64,000 nt of DNA from an uncultured Pelagibacteraceae bacterium (GTDB taxonomy: Bacteria; Pseudomonadota; Alphaproteobacteria; Pelagibacterales; Pelagibacteraceae): NCBI GenBank assembly GCA_902611175.1, contig CACLYQ010000002.1, positions 1 to 64,000 on the forward strand. Reading direction: 5' to 3'. Below are positions 18,029 through 27,097 of this stretch, piece after piece; within the stretch, counting starts at the first letter, position 1, and each line of letters begins with the position of its first letter. Position numbers and translations under genes: made by a program. The notes under the pieces were generated by a model. It searched no databases. It was not told the DNA's origin and saw only the letters and a program-made list of their open reading frames with translations.

Positions 18029-18874
18029 ATGATTTTAATTGATGGAAAAAAAGCTGCTGCTGATTTAAGAGAAGAGCTCAAGAAAGAAGTCTTATCTTTA
18101 AAAGATAAGTTTAATAAAGTACCAGGTTTAACAGTCATATTGATTGGTGATTTAGCACCTAGTCAAATTTATGTTAGAAATAAAGAAAAATCTGCCACTG
18201 AAGTTGGTCTTAAATCAGAGGTGATTAGATACTCTGACAGTGTTGAAGAAAGTGAAGTTTTAAAAAAAATCGATGAACTTAATAATGACGATTCCGTTTC
18301 GGGAATTTTAGTTCAGCTCCCACTTCCTAAACATATTGATAAACAAAAAGTTATAGAGGCAATTATGCCAGAGAAGGATGTAGATGGATTTCATCCCATG
18401 AATGTTGGTAATCTGTCGTCAGGTTATGAAAGTTCTATTCCGTGCACTCCTTTAGGTTGTTATTTATTAATAAAAAAAATTGAACCAAACCTTAATGGAA
18501 AAAAGGCTGTAATTGTTGGAAGATCAAATTTAAATGGTAAGCCAATGACACAGTTGTTGTTGAAAGAAAATTGTACAGTTACAATTACTCATTCAAAAAC
18601 AAATGATCTTAAAGGAGAATGTTTAAAAGGAGACATTATAGTCGCTGCAGTTGGAATCCCTGAGCTTGTAAAAGGTGATTGGGTAAAAAAAGATGCAATT
18701 GTGATTGACGTTGGTATTAATAAAACTGAAAACGGCCTAGTTGGCGATGTGGCATTTGATGAAGTATCTAAAGTTGCAAAAGCTTTAACTCCAGTTCCAG
18801 GTGGAGTCGGACCTATGACTATTGCATGTTTACTTAAAAATACAATTGAGTGTTTTAAGAGAGCAAATAAATAA
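18029..18874 (+). CDS. folD: Methylenetetrahydrofolate dehydrogenase / cyclohydrolase
   Basis: FolD interconverts 5,10-methylene-, methenyl- and 10-formyl-tetrahydrofolate, feeding purine and formylmethionine synthesis. The 281-residue protein has Tyr-Val-Arg-Asn-Lys-Glu-Lys with the catalytic Lys near residue 54, Gln-Leu-Pro-Leu-Pro, Asp-Val-Asp-Gly-Phe, the NADP-binding Val-Gly-Arg-Ser-Asn-Leu-x-Gly-Lys-Pro, and C-terminal Pro-Val-Pro-Gly-Gly-Val-Gly-Pro-Met-Thr. It is the last gene of the hemC run and converges on ybbP with a 6-base gap. Confidence 0.97.
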   Translation: MILIDGKKAAADLREELKKEVLSLKDKFNKVPGLTVILIGDLAPSQIYVRNKEKSATEVGLKSEVIRYSDSVEESEVLKKIDELNNDDSVSGILVQLPLPKHIDKQKVIEAIMPEKDVDGFHPMNVGNLSSGYESSIPCTPLGCYLLIKKIEPNLNGKKAVIVGRSNLNGKPMTQLLLKENCTVTITHSKTNDLKGECLKGDIIVAAVGIPELVKGDWVKKDAIVIDVGINKTENGLVGDVAFDEVSKVAKALTPVPGGVGPMTIACLLKNTIECFKRANK

Positions 18875-18880
18875 AATTTA

Positions 18881-21418
18881 CTATTGATTTCTAATTAATG
18901 GATAAACTTTAGGACTTAAATATTTAAGATTAGTTAGCATAATTAAAATCAAGGTCACAACTCCTATAGAGGCACCAAGGTAAATTAAAACTTTAAAATC
19001 AAATTGCCAAATTAATTCAAAAATATTCTCCATAATAAATTTTGATCCAATTACTGCAAAAAAAATTGCAATTAATATTACCGACATAAAAATTATTATA
19101 AATTCTATCAAAGACGAAAATATAATTTCTTTTTTTGAAAAACCTAAAATTTTAAATACAAGATTTTGGTACTCTTTTACTTTTCCTTGGACCATTATAG
19201 CACTTGAGATAACAATCAATCCAATGACAATTGTTACACCAGAAATTAAGGTTACAGCTATGAAAACTTTATTTAAAACTGATGTTACTTTGTTTAAGTA
19301 ATCAGCAATTTTTATCATAGATAAACTCGGTAATACTTCTAACATTTTGGTTTCATCAAAATTATCTGGATTTTTAAACTTAGCAGTTGCTAAATATTCA
19401 TGTGGAATTTTTTTTGCAAATTGTGGATTAAATAACATGGCAAAATTAATACTTAGATCACGATAATCAACTTCTCTAAAATTAACTATTTCTCCGTCAA
19501 TTTCTCGACCATAAATGTTTAAAGTAAAAATATCCCCCAACTCAATATTAAAATCTTTAGCTACTTTTGCATCAAGCGATATCTGAAGTTGGTTAGGTTT
19601 AGATAAATCCCACCATTCTCCCTTTAAAATTGGGTTATCTTTAGGTATATTTTCAACCCAAGATGATCTTCTTTCACTTCCAATTACCCAATAACTATCA
19701 TTATCTGGTTTAATATAGCTATTTGGATTTACACCATTAATTTTTAATACTCCGGAAGAAACCATAGGTACTATTTCAATGTTTGCATCAGGGTTCATTT
19801 TGTAAACACTTTGTTCAAATTTTTTCTTTTCACCTTTTTGAATTCCAACAAAAAAATAATCAGGTGCAATATCTGGAATAGATCTTGCAATTTCTCTTTT
19901 AAAATTTGTTCCAACTAAAGCTAAAGTTAATAATAAAGTTACACCTAAGCCTAAAGACATAATTGTGATTGGAGTGATACTTTTTGTTTGAGTTATATTT
20001 TTTATCGATACTTTTAAAGAGATATTTGAAATAAAATTAAACTTTTTCAGTAAATAAATTATAATTTTAGAAAGTAAAAAAAATACAATTAGACATACAA
20101 AAAAAGCCAGAAAATAACCCAAGCTATAAGAAGGTCTTTCAGATCCTAGTGTAAACAATAAAACTAAAAATGATAACAAGATAAAACTCAAAATAACTGA
20201 CTTTTTTGAGTAATAAAATTGCAGGTTTTGGAATACATTTCTAAATAGGTTTGATGCTTTAACTTGATCAATTGAACTTATTGTTGGTATTGAAAAAATT
20301 ATAAGAACTAAAAAACCTACAATAAATATTTTTATAAAATTAATTAAAGAGAATTTTGGATAAACATTTAATCCCAACCCATCAGATAAATATTTATCTG
20401 CAATTGGTACAATTAAAAAACTTGAGCCATAAGAAATTACAGTAATAATAAATAATAATATTAATAATTGAAGATAATAAAGTGTTTTTATATTCCCTGA
20501 ATAAAATCCTACAGCTTTTCTTACAGCTATAGACATATTGTTCTGGTTTATAAATGACAACAATGTATTAGCGATACCTATTCCAGCAATTAACATTGCA
20601 CTAATTGAAACTAAAGAGAGAAATTGGGAAAAATTATTAATTATCCTTTTTAAGCCACTTGCTGAATTTTCTGGAAATCTAAGTTTTACTTTTTGGTCAT
20701 CTTTAAAAATATCTTTGATCTTACTTTCTATTTTTTCTGAATCATCAATTGGTTTAAATTTTACTTTATATTCATAATTTAAAAAACTACCTATTCCATT
20801 TAGTTTTAGTATCTCTAAAGTTTGTTTTCCTGCTAATGCCCAATCTCCAAAAGCTACAAACCCACTGACATCAGGTACAGATTTTATAATTCCAACAACT
20901 ATGAAACTTTGATCTTGTACCTTAACTTTGTCATTTATTTTTATCTTTAAAGTTTTTGATAAACTTTCATTAATCAAAATTGTCTTGGGTTCCTTTTGCA
21001 TTCTTTCATAAGCATCTTCTGGCTCATAAACAACTTCACCGTAAAGTGGATATTTTTCATCAACTGTTTTAATTCTTGTAAATAATGATTTATTTTTTTC
21101 TCTGCCTGTCGTAGAAAGCATTGTACTGAACTCTATCATTTGTGAGACAGTTGAAAATTCCTTTACTTTATTGACTAAATTAAGATCCCCCTGATTACGG
21201 TTATAATCGATTTCGAGATCTCCACCCAAAAGAACTTTTGCATTATCATTAAGCTCTTTTTTTAAACTATCTTCGATTGTAAAGATGGCACTTAAAATAA
21301 AAAGACTGATAAACAGCGTTACAATAATGCTTGAAATTTTTTTATAATTTCTGCTTAGATCTTTTAAAGCATACTTGAATATTAAACTTAACCCCGAAGA
21401 ACTATTTAATTTTTCCAT
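18881..21418 (-). CDS. FtsX-like ABC transporter permease (YbbP-like)
   Basis: The 845-residue protein has the layout of YbbP-type permeases: an N-terminal membrane helix, a large periplasmic domain (about residues 45-260), FtsX-like blocks of membrane helices near 270-390 and 720-840, and central helices near 405-500. It overlaps the ATPase gene upstream by 17 bases. The ybbP-ybbA-tesA arrangement, with tesA divergent, is the same as in Escherichia coli. The substrate is unknown; such MacB-like systems often move lipids or work as mechanotransducers without true transport. Confidence 0.85.
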   Translation of the reverse strand: MEKLNSSSGLSLIFKYALKDLSRNYKKISSIIVTLFISLFILSAIFTIEDSLKKELNDNAKVLLGGDLEIDYNRNQGDLNLVNKVKEFSTVSQMIEFSTMLSTTGREKNKSLFTRIKTVDEKYPLYGEVVYEPEDAYERMQKEPKTILINESLSKTLKIKINDKVKVQDQSFIVVGIIKSVPDVSGFVAFGDWALAGKQTLEILKLNGIGSFLNYEYKVKFKPIDDSEKIESKIKDIFKDDQKVKLRFPENSASGLKRIINNFSQFLSLVSISAMLIAGIGIANTLLSFINQNNMSIAVRKAVGFYSGNIKTLYYLQLLILLFIITVISYGSSFLIVPIADKYLSDGLGLNVYPKFSLINFIKIFIVGFLVLIIFSIPTISSIDQVKASNLFRNVFQNLQFYYSKKSVILSFILLSFLVLLFTLGSERPSYSLGYFLAFFVCLIVFFLLSKIIIYLLKKFNFISNISLKVSIKNITQTKSITPITIMSLGLGVTLLLTLALVGTNFKREIARSIPDIAPDYFFVGIQKGEKKKFEQSVYKMNPDANIEIVPMVSSGVLKINGVNPNSYIKPDNDSYWVIGSERRSSWVENIPKDNPILKGEWWDLSKPNQLQISLDAKVAKDFNIELGDIFTLNIYGREIDGEIVNFREVDYRDLSINFAMLFNPQFAKKIPHEYLATAKFKNPDNFDETKMLEVLPSLSMIKIADYLNKVTSVLNKVFIAVTLISGVTIVIGLIVISSAIMVQGKVKEYQNLVFKILGFSKKEIIFSSLIEFIIIFMSVILIAIFFAVIGSKFIMENIFELIWQFDFKVLIYLGASIGVVTLILIMLTNLKYLSPKVYPLIRNQ

Positions 21419-22067
21419 CTTTGATTTTAATTTTTCGTTTTGCTTTGTCTGCTAATTTTGGATCATGCGTGACCATTATTAAAGAAGACCCTTCTTCTTT
21501 GACGTATTTAAATAAAATTTCAGAGATCATTATTGAGTTTTCGGTATCTAGATTACCAGTTGGTTCATCAGCTAAAATCAAATCTGGTTTCATTGCAATA
21601 GCTCTTGCAATCGCAACACGTTGTTGCTCTCCGCCAGATAATTGACTTGGAAGATTATTGAATCTATGTTTTAGACCAAATCGATCTAATAAACTTTTTG
21701 CTTCTTTCTCTGGATTTTTAAATTCATTAAGTTCAAGTGTTAAAGCTACATTTTCAACAGCTGTATAGTTTGGAATTAAATAGAAAGATTGAAATATAAT
21801 TCCTATATTTTGCTTTCTAATTTCAGATACTTCGTCTTCATTAAGATTTGTTATTTCCCTGTCTTGAAATATAATTTTCCCTGAGGTTGGACGTTCTAGT
21901 CCACCAATAAGCATAATCAAGCTTGTTTTTCCTGACCCACTTTCTCCAACCACAGATACAGTTTCTTTTTTTTTTATAGTTAAATCAATATTATTTAAAA
22001 CATTGATATTGTCCTTCCCAGTTTGGTATTTGAGATTTATTTTTTTTAATTTAAGAAGTGTGTTCAT
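21402..22067 (-). CDS. ybbA: ABC transporter ATP-binding protein (YbbA/LolD-like)
   Basis: The 221-residue ATPase has Walker A Gly-Glu-Ser-Gly-Ser-Gly-Lys-Thr-Ser, signature Leu-Ser-Gly-Gly-Glu-Gln-Gln-Arg-Val, Walker B Leu-Ile-Leu-Ala-Asp-Glu-Pro-Thr-Gly-Asn-Leu-Asp and the switch His in Thr-His-Asp. I prefer the start at 22067 over the longer frame reaching 22115, because the extra residues would reach into the signal peptide coding region of the divergent tesA gene. The ATG then shares two bases with the tesA ATG in a CATG. Confidence 0.9.
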   Translation of the reverse strand: MNTLLKLKKINLKYQTGKDNINVLNNIDLTIKKKETVSVVGESGSGKTSLIMLIGGLERPTSGKIIFQDREITNLNEDEVSEIRKQNIGIIFQSFYLIPNYTAVENVALTLELNEFKNPEKEAKSLLDRFGLKHRFNNLPSQLSGGEQQRVAIARAIAMKPDLILADEPTGNLDTENSIMISEILFKYVKEEGSSLIMVTHDPKLADKAKRKIKIKDGKIK

Positions 22068-22674
22068 GAATAAAAGTTTATTTATAAAAATATTGTTATT
22101 CTTTCTAGTGCACATAAATGCAAGTGCAATAGAAAAGGTTATATTATTCGGCGATAGTTTAATGGCGGGTTATGGTCTACCTAAAGAACAACACTTATCT
22201 TTGGTTTTAGAAAGTAATCTCGTTAGGAGTGGTTTAAATATTAAGGTAATAAATGGAAGTGTGTCAGGAAGTACTTCTTCTGGTGGATTGAATAGAGCAG
22301 AATGGAGTTTATCAGAGCCCGGTATTGATCTAATCATCCTTGGTCTTGGGGCAAATGATATGCTTAGAGGAATTCAACCAGATGAAACAGAGAGAAATTT
22401 AGAAGAAATAATTAAAATCGCTAACAGTAAAAAAATAAAAGTTATAATAGCTGGGATGGTTGCGCCAACAACTCATGGAACTAAATATAAAAAAAATTTT
22501 GATGCTATTTATCCTAAATTATCAAAAAAATATAATTTACCTCTTATTCCATTTTTGCTAGAAGGTGTTGCTCTTGATCCAAATCTAAATCAACAAGATG
22601 GCATACATCCTAACAAAGCTGGAACAATAGTTATAAGTAATACAATTCAAGATATTATTTCAAAAAATTATTAA
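22066..22674 (+). CDS. tesA: Arylesterase / lysophospholipase TesA-like (SGNH hydrolase)
   Basis: The 202-residue protein starts with a signal peptide (to about residue 20), so it acts in the periplasm. Family blocks are clear: Phe-Gly-Asp-Ser-Leu (nucleophile Ser), the Gly block, Gly-Ala-Asn-Asp, and Asp-Gly-Ile-His-Pro-Asn with catalytic Asp and His near residue 180. TesA-type enzymes hydrolyse fatty acyl esters, thioesters and lysophospholipids. The longer frame beginning at 22003 is rejected because it is antisense to ybbA and would bury the signal peptide. The partnership with ybbA-ybbP is conserved but unexplained. Confidence 0.92.
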   Translation: MNKSLFIKILLFFLVHINASAIEKVILFGDSLMAGYGLPKEQHLSLVLESNLVRSGLNIKVINGSVSGSTSSGGLNRAEWSLSEPGIDLIILGLGANDMLRGIQPDETERNLEEIIKIANSKKIKVIIAGMVAPTTHGTKYKKNFDAIYPKLSKKYNLPLIPFLLEGVALDPNLNQQDGIHPNKAGTIVISNTIQDIISKNY

Positions 22675-22680
22675 TCGGAT

Positions 22681-23682
22681 ATGAAAAAAAAATATCATCA
22701 TTTAGCAAATGGCACATTTCGTAATCCTGAAGGATCAAAGGTGATCGATATGAATTTCAATTGGTCGTTTAAGGTCTTTAACCAAGAAAAAAAAAAATTA
22801 GATATGACTTTTCCTGTAAGTAATATCATTAAAAAAGAAAAAGTTTTATTGGATTTAAATAATTTCCAAAAAGAAGATTATGTAGCGTGGATAGGTCATG
22901 CAACATTTTTATTAAAATTAGGGGAAATAACAATAATAACAGATCCAGTTTTTTCGAAAAATGCAGGACCTTTATTTTTTGGGCCAAAGAGATTTACCGA
23001 ACCAGCATTAAAACTTAATGAGATACCAAGAACAGATATTTTTCTACTAACTCACAATCACTACGATCATCAAGACATGAAAACAATAATGAGATTTCCT
23101 TATAAAGATTCTAAAGTTTTGGTACCTTTGGGACTAAAAAAATATTTTAAAATTAATAGATTTAAAGATGTAAATGAAATGGATTGGTATGATCAAATAA
23201 GAATAAATCAGAATTTAAATATTACTTTTTTGCCATCAGTCCACTGGTCAAAAAGGAGTTTAACGGATACTAACAAAACTTTATGGGGTAGCTATTTGAT
23301 TGAATACAAAGGAAAAAAAATATTATTTTCATGTGATACTGGTGTTGGAAAAATATATAAAGAATTGGGAGATAAATACGGTCCAATTGATTTAACATTT
23401 ATTAACATTGGCGCATATAATTTTTATCCTATGGCTTCAATTAAAGATTCTTCTGCTTACCACACTAACCCTGAAGAAGCCCTTGGACTTGCTAAAGATT
23501 TAAAAAGTAAAAAAGTAATTGGAATGCATTGGGGAACTTTTGTCTTATCACTTGAACCAATATTAGAGCCCCCTTTAAGGTTTAAGAAAAATGCAGAAAA
23601 ATTTGGATTTAAAAAAGATGATGCAATTATTTTTAAAATTGGTGAATTTAAATTATTTAGAGAGCTTTTTGATACTAACTAG
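22681..23682 (+). CDS. Metallo-beta-lactamase-fold hydrolase (NAPE-PLD/UlaG-like)
   Basis: The 333-residue protein has the metal-binding His-Asn-His-Tyr-Asp-His-Gln-Asp motif (HxHxDH) near residue 123, a later His at about 185 and the Ser-Cys-Asp-Thr-Gly strand near residue 220, with His-Trp-Gly-Thr near 280. The N-terminal Trp-Ile-Gly-His-Ala-Thr segment is typical of the NAPE-PLD/UlaG-like branch, which includes phospholipid phosphodiesterases and lactonases. The next gene in phase, tesA, is 6 bases upstream, so a lipid substrate is an attractive but unproven idea. It overlaps the sugar dehydrogenase gene tail-to-tail by 8 bases. Confidence 0.85.
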   Translation: MKKKYHHLANGTFRNPEGSKVIDMNFNWSFKVFNQEKKKLDMTFPVSNIIKKEKVLLDLNNFQKEDYVAWIGHATFLLKLGEITIITDPVFSKNAGPLFFGPKRFTEPALKLNEIPRTDIFLLTHNHYDHQDMKTIMRFPYKDSKVLVPLGLKKYFKINRFKDVNEMDWYDQIRINQNLNITFLPSVHWSKRSLTDTNKTLWGSYLIEYKGKKILFSCDTGVGKIYKELGDKYGPIDLTFINIGAYNFYPMASIKDSSAYHTNPEEALGLAKDLKSKKVIGMHWGTFVLSLEPILEPPLRFKKNAEKFGFKKDDAIIFKIGEFKLFRELFDTN

Positions 23683-24739
23683 AATTTTCCATCAACCACA
23701 ATCCATCTTGATTTAAAAAATATAGTTTACCATTTATAGGATGAATTTGTATGTCTCTGATTCTTCCAATTTTATCTTTAAATATTATTTCCTCTTTTAC
23801 GTTTGATAAATCATTAAACTCTAATTTTCTTAAAGACTTATCTTTAAGAGAAGTAATTAATGCATGACCATTCCATTCTTTAAATTCATTACCTTTATAA
23901 ATTGTGATTGCACTTGTGGCTATAGATGGAACCCAATATTGAATGGCTTTTGTAAAGCCAGGTTTCCATTTTGGCCCTATTGGTATACCTGAATAATTTG
24001 TGCCACCCCATCCAAGAATTTTCCAACCATAATTTTCACCTTTCTTTGCTTCACCAAACCAATCGCCTCCTTTTGCACCATGATTGCTCATATAAATTTT
24101 TCCATCAAAAGGTGATAAAGCTAAACCTTGAGGATTTCTTACACCAATTTGATATATTTCAGGTAGCCAGTCTGATTTCCCCTCAAAGCGAGGATTGTCT
24201 TTTGGAATGCCACCATCTAGATAAATCCTAATTATACTTCCTGGATGTTTATTTCCATCTTGAGCAATCATTCCACCGCCTCTTTCACCTGCAGAAGCAA
24301 ATAAATAATTGTCTTTAATTGCCAGTCTTGAACCAAAATGATAAGGCGAGTCAATTGGTGGATTGGCTTGAAAAATATTTTTAAAATTTAATTTGTTTTT
24401 ATTAAATTTTGCACGTGCAATTGAAGTACTAGTCTTCCAATTATTTCTATTTTCTGTGTATGAGATGTAAATGTAATCTTCATGATACAGAATATCCAAT
24501 AATCCTCCCTGTCCATATTCTACAAAATTTAAGTTATGACCAATTTCACTCATCTCTCTTGTTGAAATATTAACAAGTTTTATTTTGCCACTTTTCTCAG
24601 TAATAATCATTTCATTATCATTAACGAACGACGAACCCCAAGGTGCTTCTAATTCAATAATTTTATTAAAATTAAAATTTTTACTAAATGAATTAGTTGA
24701 GAATAATATTAAGGATAAAAGAAATAATAATTTCTTCAC
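23675..24739 (-). CDS. PQQ-dependent aldose sugar dehydrogenase-like protein
   Basis: A GTG at 24739, one base after the SDR stop, gives a 354-residue protein with a clean signal peptide (Lys-Lys then Leu-Leu-Phe-Leu-Leu-Ser). The longer frame from 24775 would put a polar stretch before it. The six-bladed propeller matches soluble glucose/sorbosone dehydrogenase (YliI-like) proteins, with Ser-Ala-Gly-Glu-Arg-Gly-Gly, Val-Arg-Asn-Pro-Gln-Gly-Leu-Ala and Asn-His-Gly-Ala-Lys-Gly-Gly-Asp segments. Activity needs PQQ; no PQQ synthesis gene is in the window. It is periplasmic by inference. Confidence 0.85.
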   Translation of the reverse strand: MKKLLFLLSLILFSTNSFSKNFNFNKIIELEAPWGSSFVNDNEMIITEKSGKIKLVNISTREMSEIGHNLNFVEYGQGGLLDILYHEDYIYISYTENRNNWKTSTSIARAKFNKNKLNFKNIFQANPPIDSPYHFGSRLAIKDNYLFASAGERGGGMIAQDGNKHPGSIIRIYLDGGIPKDNPRFEGKSDWLPEIYQIGVRNPQGLALSPFDGKIYMSNHGAKGGDWFGEAKKGENYGWKILGWGGTNYSGIPIGPKWKPGFTKAIQYWVPSIATSAITIYKGNEFKEWNGHALITSLKDKSLRKLEFNDLSNVKEEIIFKDKIGRIRDIQIHPINGKLYFLNQDGLWLMENSS

Positions 24740-24740
24740 T

Positions 24741-25451
24741 CTATGAAAGTTTTGATCTACCACCATCAACAGCAATAATTTGTCCTGTAACCCAAGAACT
24801 GTCTTCAGTTATTAGAAATTTTGCAAGTGAAGCTGAGTCTTTACCTTCTCCAAGTCTTTTTAATGGATGGGCTTTTGCTATACCATCAGCTAAAACTTTA
24901 TTTTTAAGCATTGGCTCTGCAATTTTTGAATTAGTTAAACTTGGAGCAATGCAATTTACTCTTATATTAGGAGCAAATTCTGCTGCTAAAGAAACAGTTA
25001 ATCCTTCAACAGCTGCTTTAGTTGAAGCTATAATTGCATGATTTGTAAAACCCCTTTGAGCAGCAACAGTTGAAAACAAAACAATCGATCCTTTATTTTT
25101 TTTTAAACTTTCTTGATAACCTTTAATTAAATCTACTGCAGAATATAAATTTAGTTTCATACATTTTGTAAAATCTTGTTCTGTAACCATTCTCAAAGGT
25201 TTTAAATCAATTGAACCAACACAATAAGCTATACCTTTGATATCATCTATTTCGGACTTAATCTTTTCAACAAAACCATTTTCTAAAACATCAGAGACTG
25301 TATATTTACAATTTAGTTTTTCAGACAAAGATTTTGTTCTTTCTTCATCCCTACCAATTAAATGTACTTCTTTGCCGGCTGCGTATAACTGTTCGGCTAA
25401 ATTAGATCCGATAGATCCTGTCGCACCTACTACTAAATATTTTTCTGACAT
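24741..25451 (-). CDS. Short-chain dehydrogenase-like protein lacking the catalytic Tyr
   Basis: The 236-residue protein has the SDR Rossmann start Gly-Ala-Thr-Gly-Ser-Ile-Gly, the conserved Val-Asn-Cys-Ile-Ala-Pro-Ser segment and a C-terminal Val-Asp-Gly-Gly, so it belongs to the family. In the Tyr-x-x-x-Lys position, however, residue 141 is Ile while Lys145 is kept. It may therefore be a divergent or non-reductase SDR. It lies between the PQQ-type dehydrogenase and, divergently across 27 bases, a photolyase gene. Confidence 0.85.
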   Translation of the reverse strand: MSEKYLVVGATGSIGSNLAEQLYAAGKEVHLIGRDEERTKSLSEKLNCKYTVSDVLENGFVEKIKSEIDDIKGIAYCVGSIDLKPLRMVTEQDFTKCMKLNLYSAVDLIKGYQESLKKNKGSIVLFSTVAAQRGFTNHAIIASTKAAVEGLTVSLAAEFAPNIRVNCIAPSLTNSKIAEPMLKNKVLADGIAKAHPLKRLGEGKDSASLAKFLITEDSSWVTGQIIAVDGGRSKLS

Positions 25452-25478
25452 AAATTTTTAAAGAGTTATATATAGTTA

Positions 25479-26969
25479 ATGAAATTATTTTTTCTACTTG
25501 GAAATCAGCTTTTCTCAGAGAAATATCTAGAAAAGTACAGAAAAGACCACTTTTTCTTTATGGCTGAAGATTATCAGCTTTGTACGTACGAAAAGCATCA
25601 TAAACAAAAGATATTATTGTTCTTATCTTGCATGCGATCTCACGCAGATAGACTAAAAAAAAATAAATTTAAATTAGAATATTCTTCTATCGAGGATAAA
25701 TCTTTCAAGCTGGATTACACAGAAAAATTAAAAAAAATAATTAAAGCAAAAAAAATTAAAGAAATTTCAAGTTTCGAAATTGAGGATAAGTTTTTTGAAA
25801 ATAAAATTACCAATTTTTTAAAAAAGGAAAAAATTAAATGGAATATTATTCAAACACCAATGTTTTTAAATTCTAGAGAAAAATTTAAAAACTATTTATC
25901 GAAATCAAAAAAACCTTTTATGGCAGTTTTTTATAAAGAGACTAGAAGAGATTTGGATATACTCATGAAAAAAGATGGTAATCCAGAAGGAGGTAAATGG
26001 AGTTTTGACGAAGAAAATCGAAATAAACTTCCAAAAAATATATCTATACCCAAATTTCCTAAAATTGCTGAGACTGTTCATACCAAAAGACTAAAAATTT
26101 TAATTGATAAAAATTTTAAAAGTCACCCAGGTAATACGAAAGACTTTTGGTTTGCTACGGAATATGATGATGTAATTAAATTATTAAATTTTTTTATTAA
26201 AGAGAAATCAAATTTATTTGGGGATTATGAAGATGCAGTTGATCAGAAAGACAATATATTATTTCATAGTGCTTTAAGTCCTTACATCAATTTAGGTCTT
26301 ATCACTCCAGAATTTATAATTAAAAAAGTTTTAGATTTTCACAACAAAAATAAAATAAGATTAAATTCCTTAGAGGGTTATATTCGTCAAGTAATTGGAT
26401 GGAGGGAATTTATGAGGGGAATTTATCAAAGCTATTCAAAAGAAATGGAAACTAGAAATTTTTTTAAACAAAATAGAAAAATGAAAAACTCATGGTACGA
26501 AGGAACAACAGGATTACCACCTCTAGATTATGCTATTAAAAATGCAGTGAATTATGGTTGGTCACATCATATTGAAAGGTTAATGATTTTATCAAACATA
26601 ATGAATTTATGTGAAGTTAAGCCAACGAATGTTTACAAATGGTTTATGGAAATGTTTGTGGATTCCTCTGACTGGGTAATGGTCCCGAATGTTTATGGAA
26701 TGGGGCTTTTCAGTGATGGAGGAATATTTGCAACAAAACCATATATTTGCGGCTCCGCTTATTTCATGAAAATGATGGATTTTAAAAAAGGAGAATGGTG
26801 CAATACCATGGATGGTCTTTATTGGAGATTCATTAATAGAAATAGAGCCTTCTTTTTAAAAAATCCTAGACTTTCTATGATGGTTAGAATTTTCGATAAA
26901 ATGAAACCTGATAGAAAAAAATTAATTTTAGCTGAGGCAGAAAAATTTATTAAACAAAATACTGCATAG
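25479..26969 (+). CDS. Cryptochrome/photolyase family protein (PhrB/FeS-BCP type)
   Basis: The 496-residue protein matches the bacterial (6-4) photolyase/cryptochrome group: an N-terminal alpha/beta domain starting Leu-Gly-Asn-Gln-Leu, Tyr-Ile-Arg-Gln-Val-Ile-Gly-Trp-Arg-Glu-Phe near residue 303, Trp-Ser-His-His-Ile-Glu-Arg near 362, and Asp-Trp-Val-Met-Val-Pro-Asn. Members bind FAD, and many carry a 4Fe-4S cluster. Here the expected C-terminal Cys-x-x-Cys region is shortened to Phe-Lys-Lys-Gly-Glu-Trp-Cys, so a cluster looks unlikely. A DUF2256 gene overlaps its stop by one base. Repair activity versus light sensing cannot be decided. Confidence 0.9.
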   Translation: MKLFFLLGNQLFSEKYLEKYRKDHFFFMAEDYQLCTYEKHHKQKILLFLSCMRSHADRLKKNKFKLEYSSIEDKSFKLDYTEKLKKIIKAKKIKEISSFEIEDKFFENKITNFLKKEKIKWNIIQTPMFLNSREKFKNYLSKSKKPFMAVFYKETRRDLDILMKKDGNPEGGKWSFDEENRNKLPKNISIPKFPKIAETVHTKRLKILIDKNFKSHPGNTKDFWFATEYDDVIKLLNFFIKEKSNLFGDYEDAVDQKDNILFHSALSPYINLGLITPEFIIKKVLDFHNKNKIRLNSLEGYIRQVIGWREFMRGIYQSYSKEMETRNFFKQNRKMKNSWYEGTTGLPPLDYAIKNAVNYGWSHHIERLMILSNIMNLCEVKPTNVYKWFMEMFVDSSDWVMVPNVYGMGLFSDGGIFATKPYICGSAYFMKMMDFKKGEWCNTMDGLYWRFINRNRAFFLKNPRLSMMVRIFDKMKPDRKKLILAEAEKFIKQNTA

Positions 26970-27097
26970 TGAGAAAAGAAAATTTACCCACAAAAATTTG
27001 CCCTGTATGTAAGAGATCTTTTACTTGGAGAAAAAAATGGAAATTAAACTGGGATAAAGTGAAATATTGTTCTAAGAAATGTTCAAAAAATAACTAA
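26969..27097 (+). CDS. DUF2256 small zinc-finger-like protein, 42 residues
   Basis: A GTG that shares its first base with the photolyase stop (TAGTG) opens a 42-residue frame. It contains Cys-Pro-Val-Cys near residue 11 and Tyr-Cys-Ser-Lys-Lys-Cys near residue 33, separated by a Phe-Thr-Trp-Arg-Lys-Lys-Trp segment. This is the DUF2256 pattern, a tiny four-Cys protein that in other bacteria also sits next to photolyase/cryptochrome genes. It is short enough to be skipped by gene callers. It ends directly against the convergent gene at 27098. Confidence 0.85.
   Translation: MRKENLPTKICPVCKRSFTWRKKWKLNWDKVKYCSKKCSKNN

Noticed and set aside
22003-22065. Longer start for tesA
   Set aside because: It would place extra residues before a good signal peptide and lies antisense to ybbA.
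24740-24775. Longer start for the PQQ-type dehydrogenase
   Set aside because: It overlaps the SDR gene and adds a polar leader ahead of the signal peptide; the GTG at 24739 fits better.
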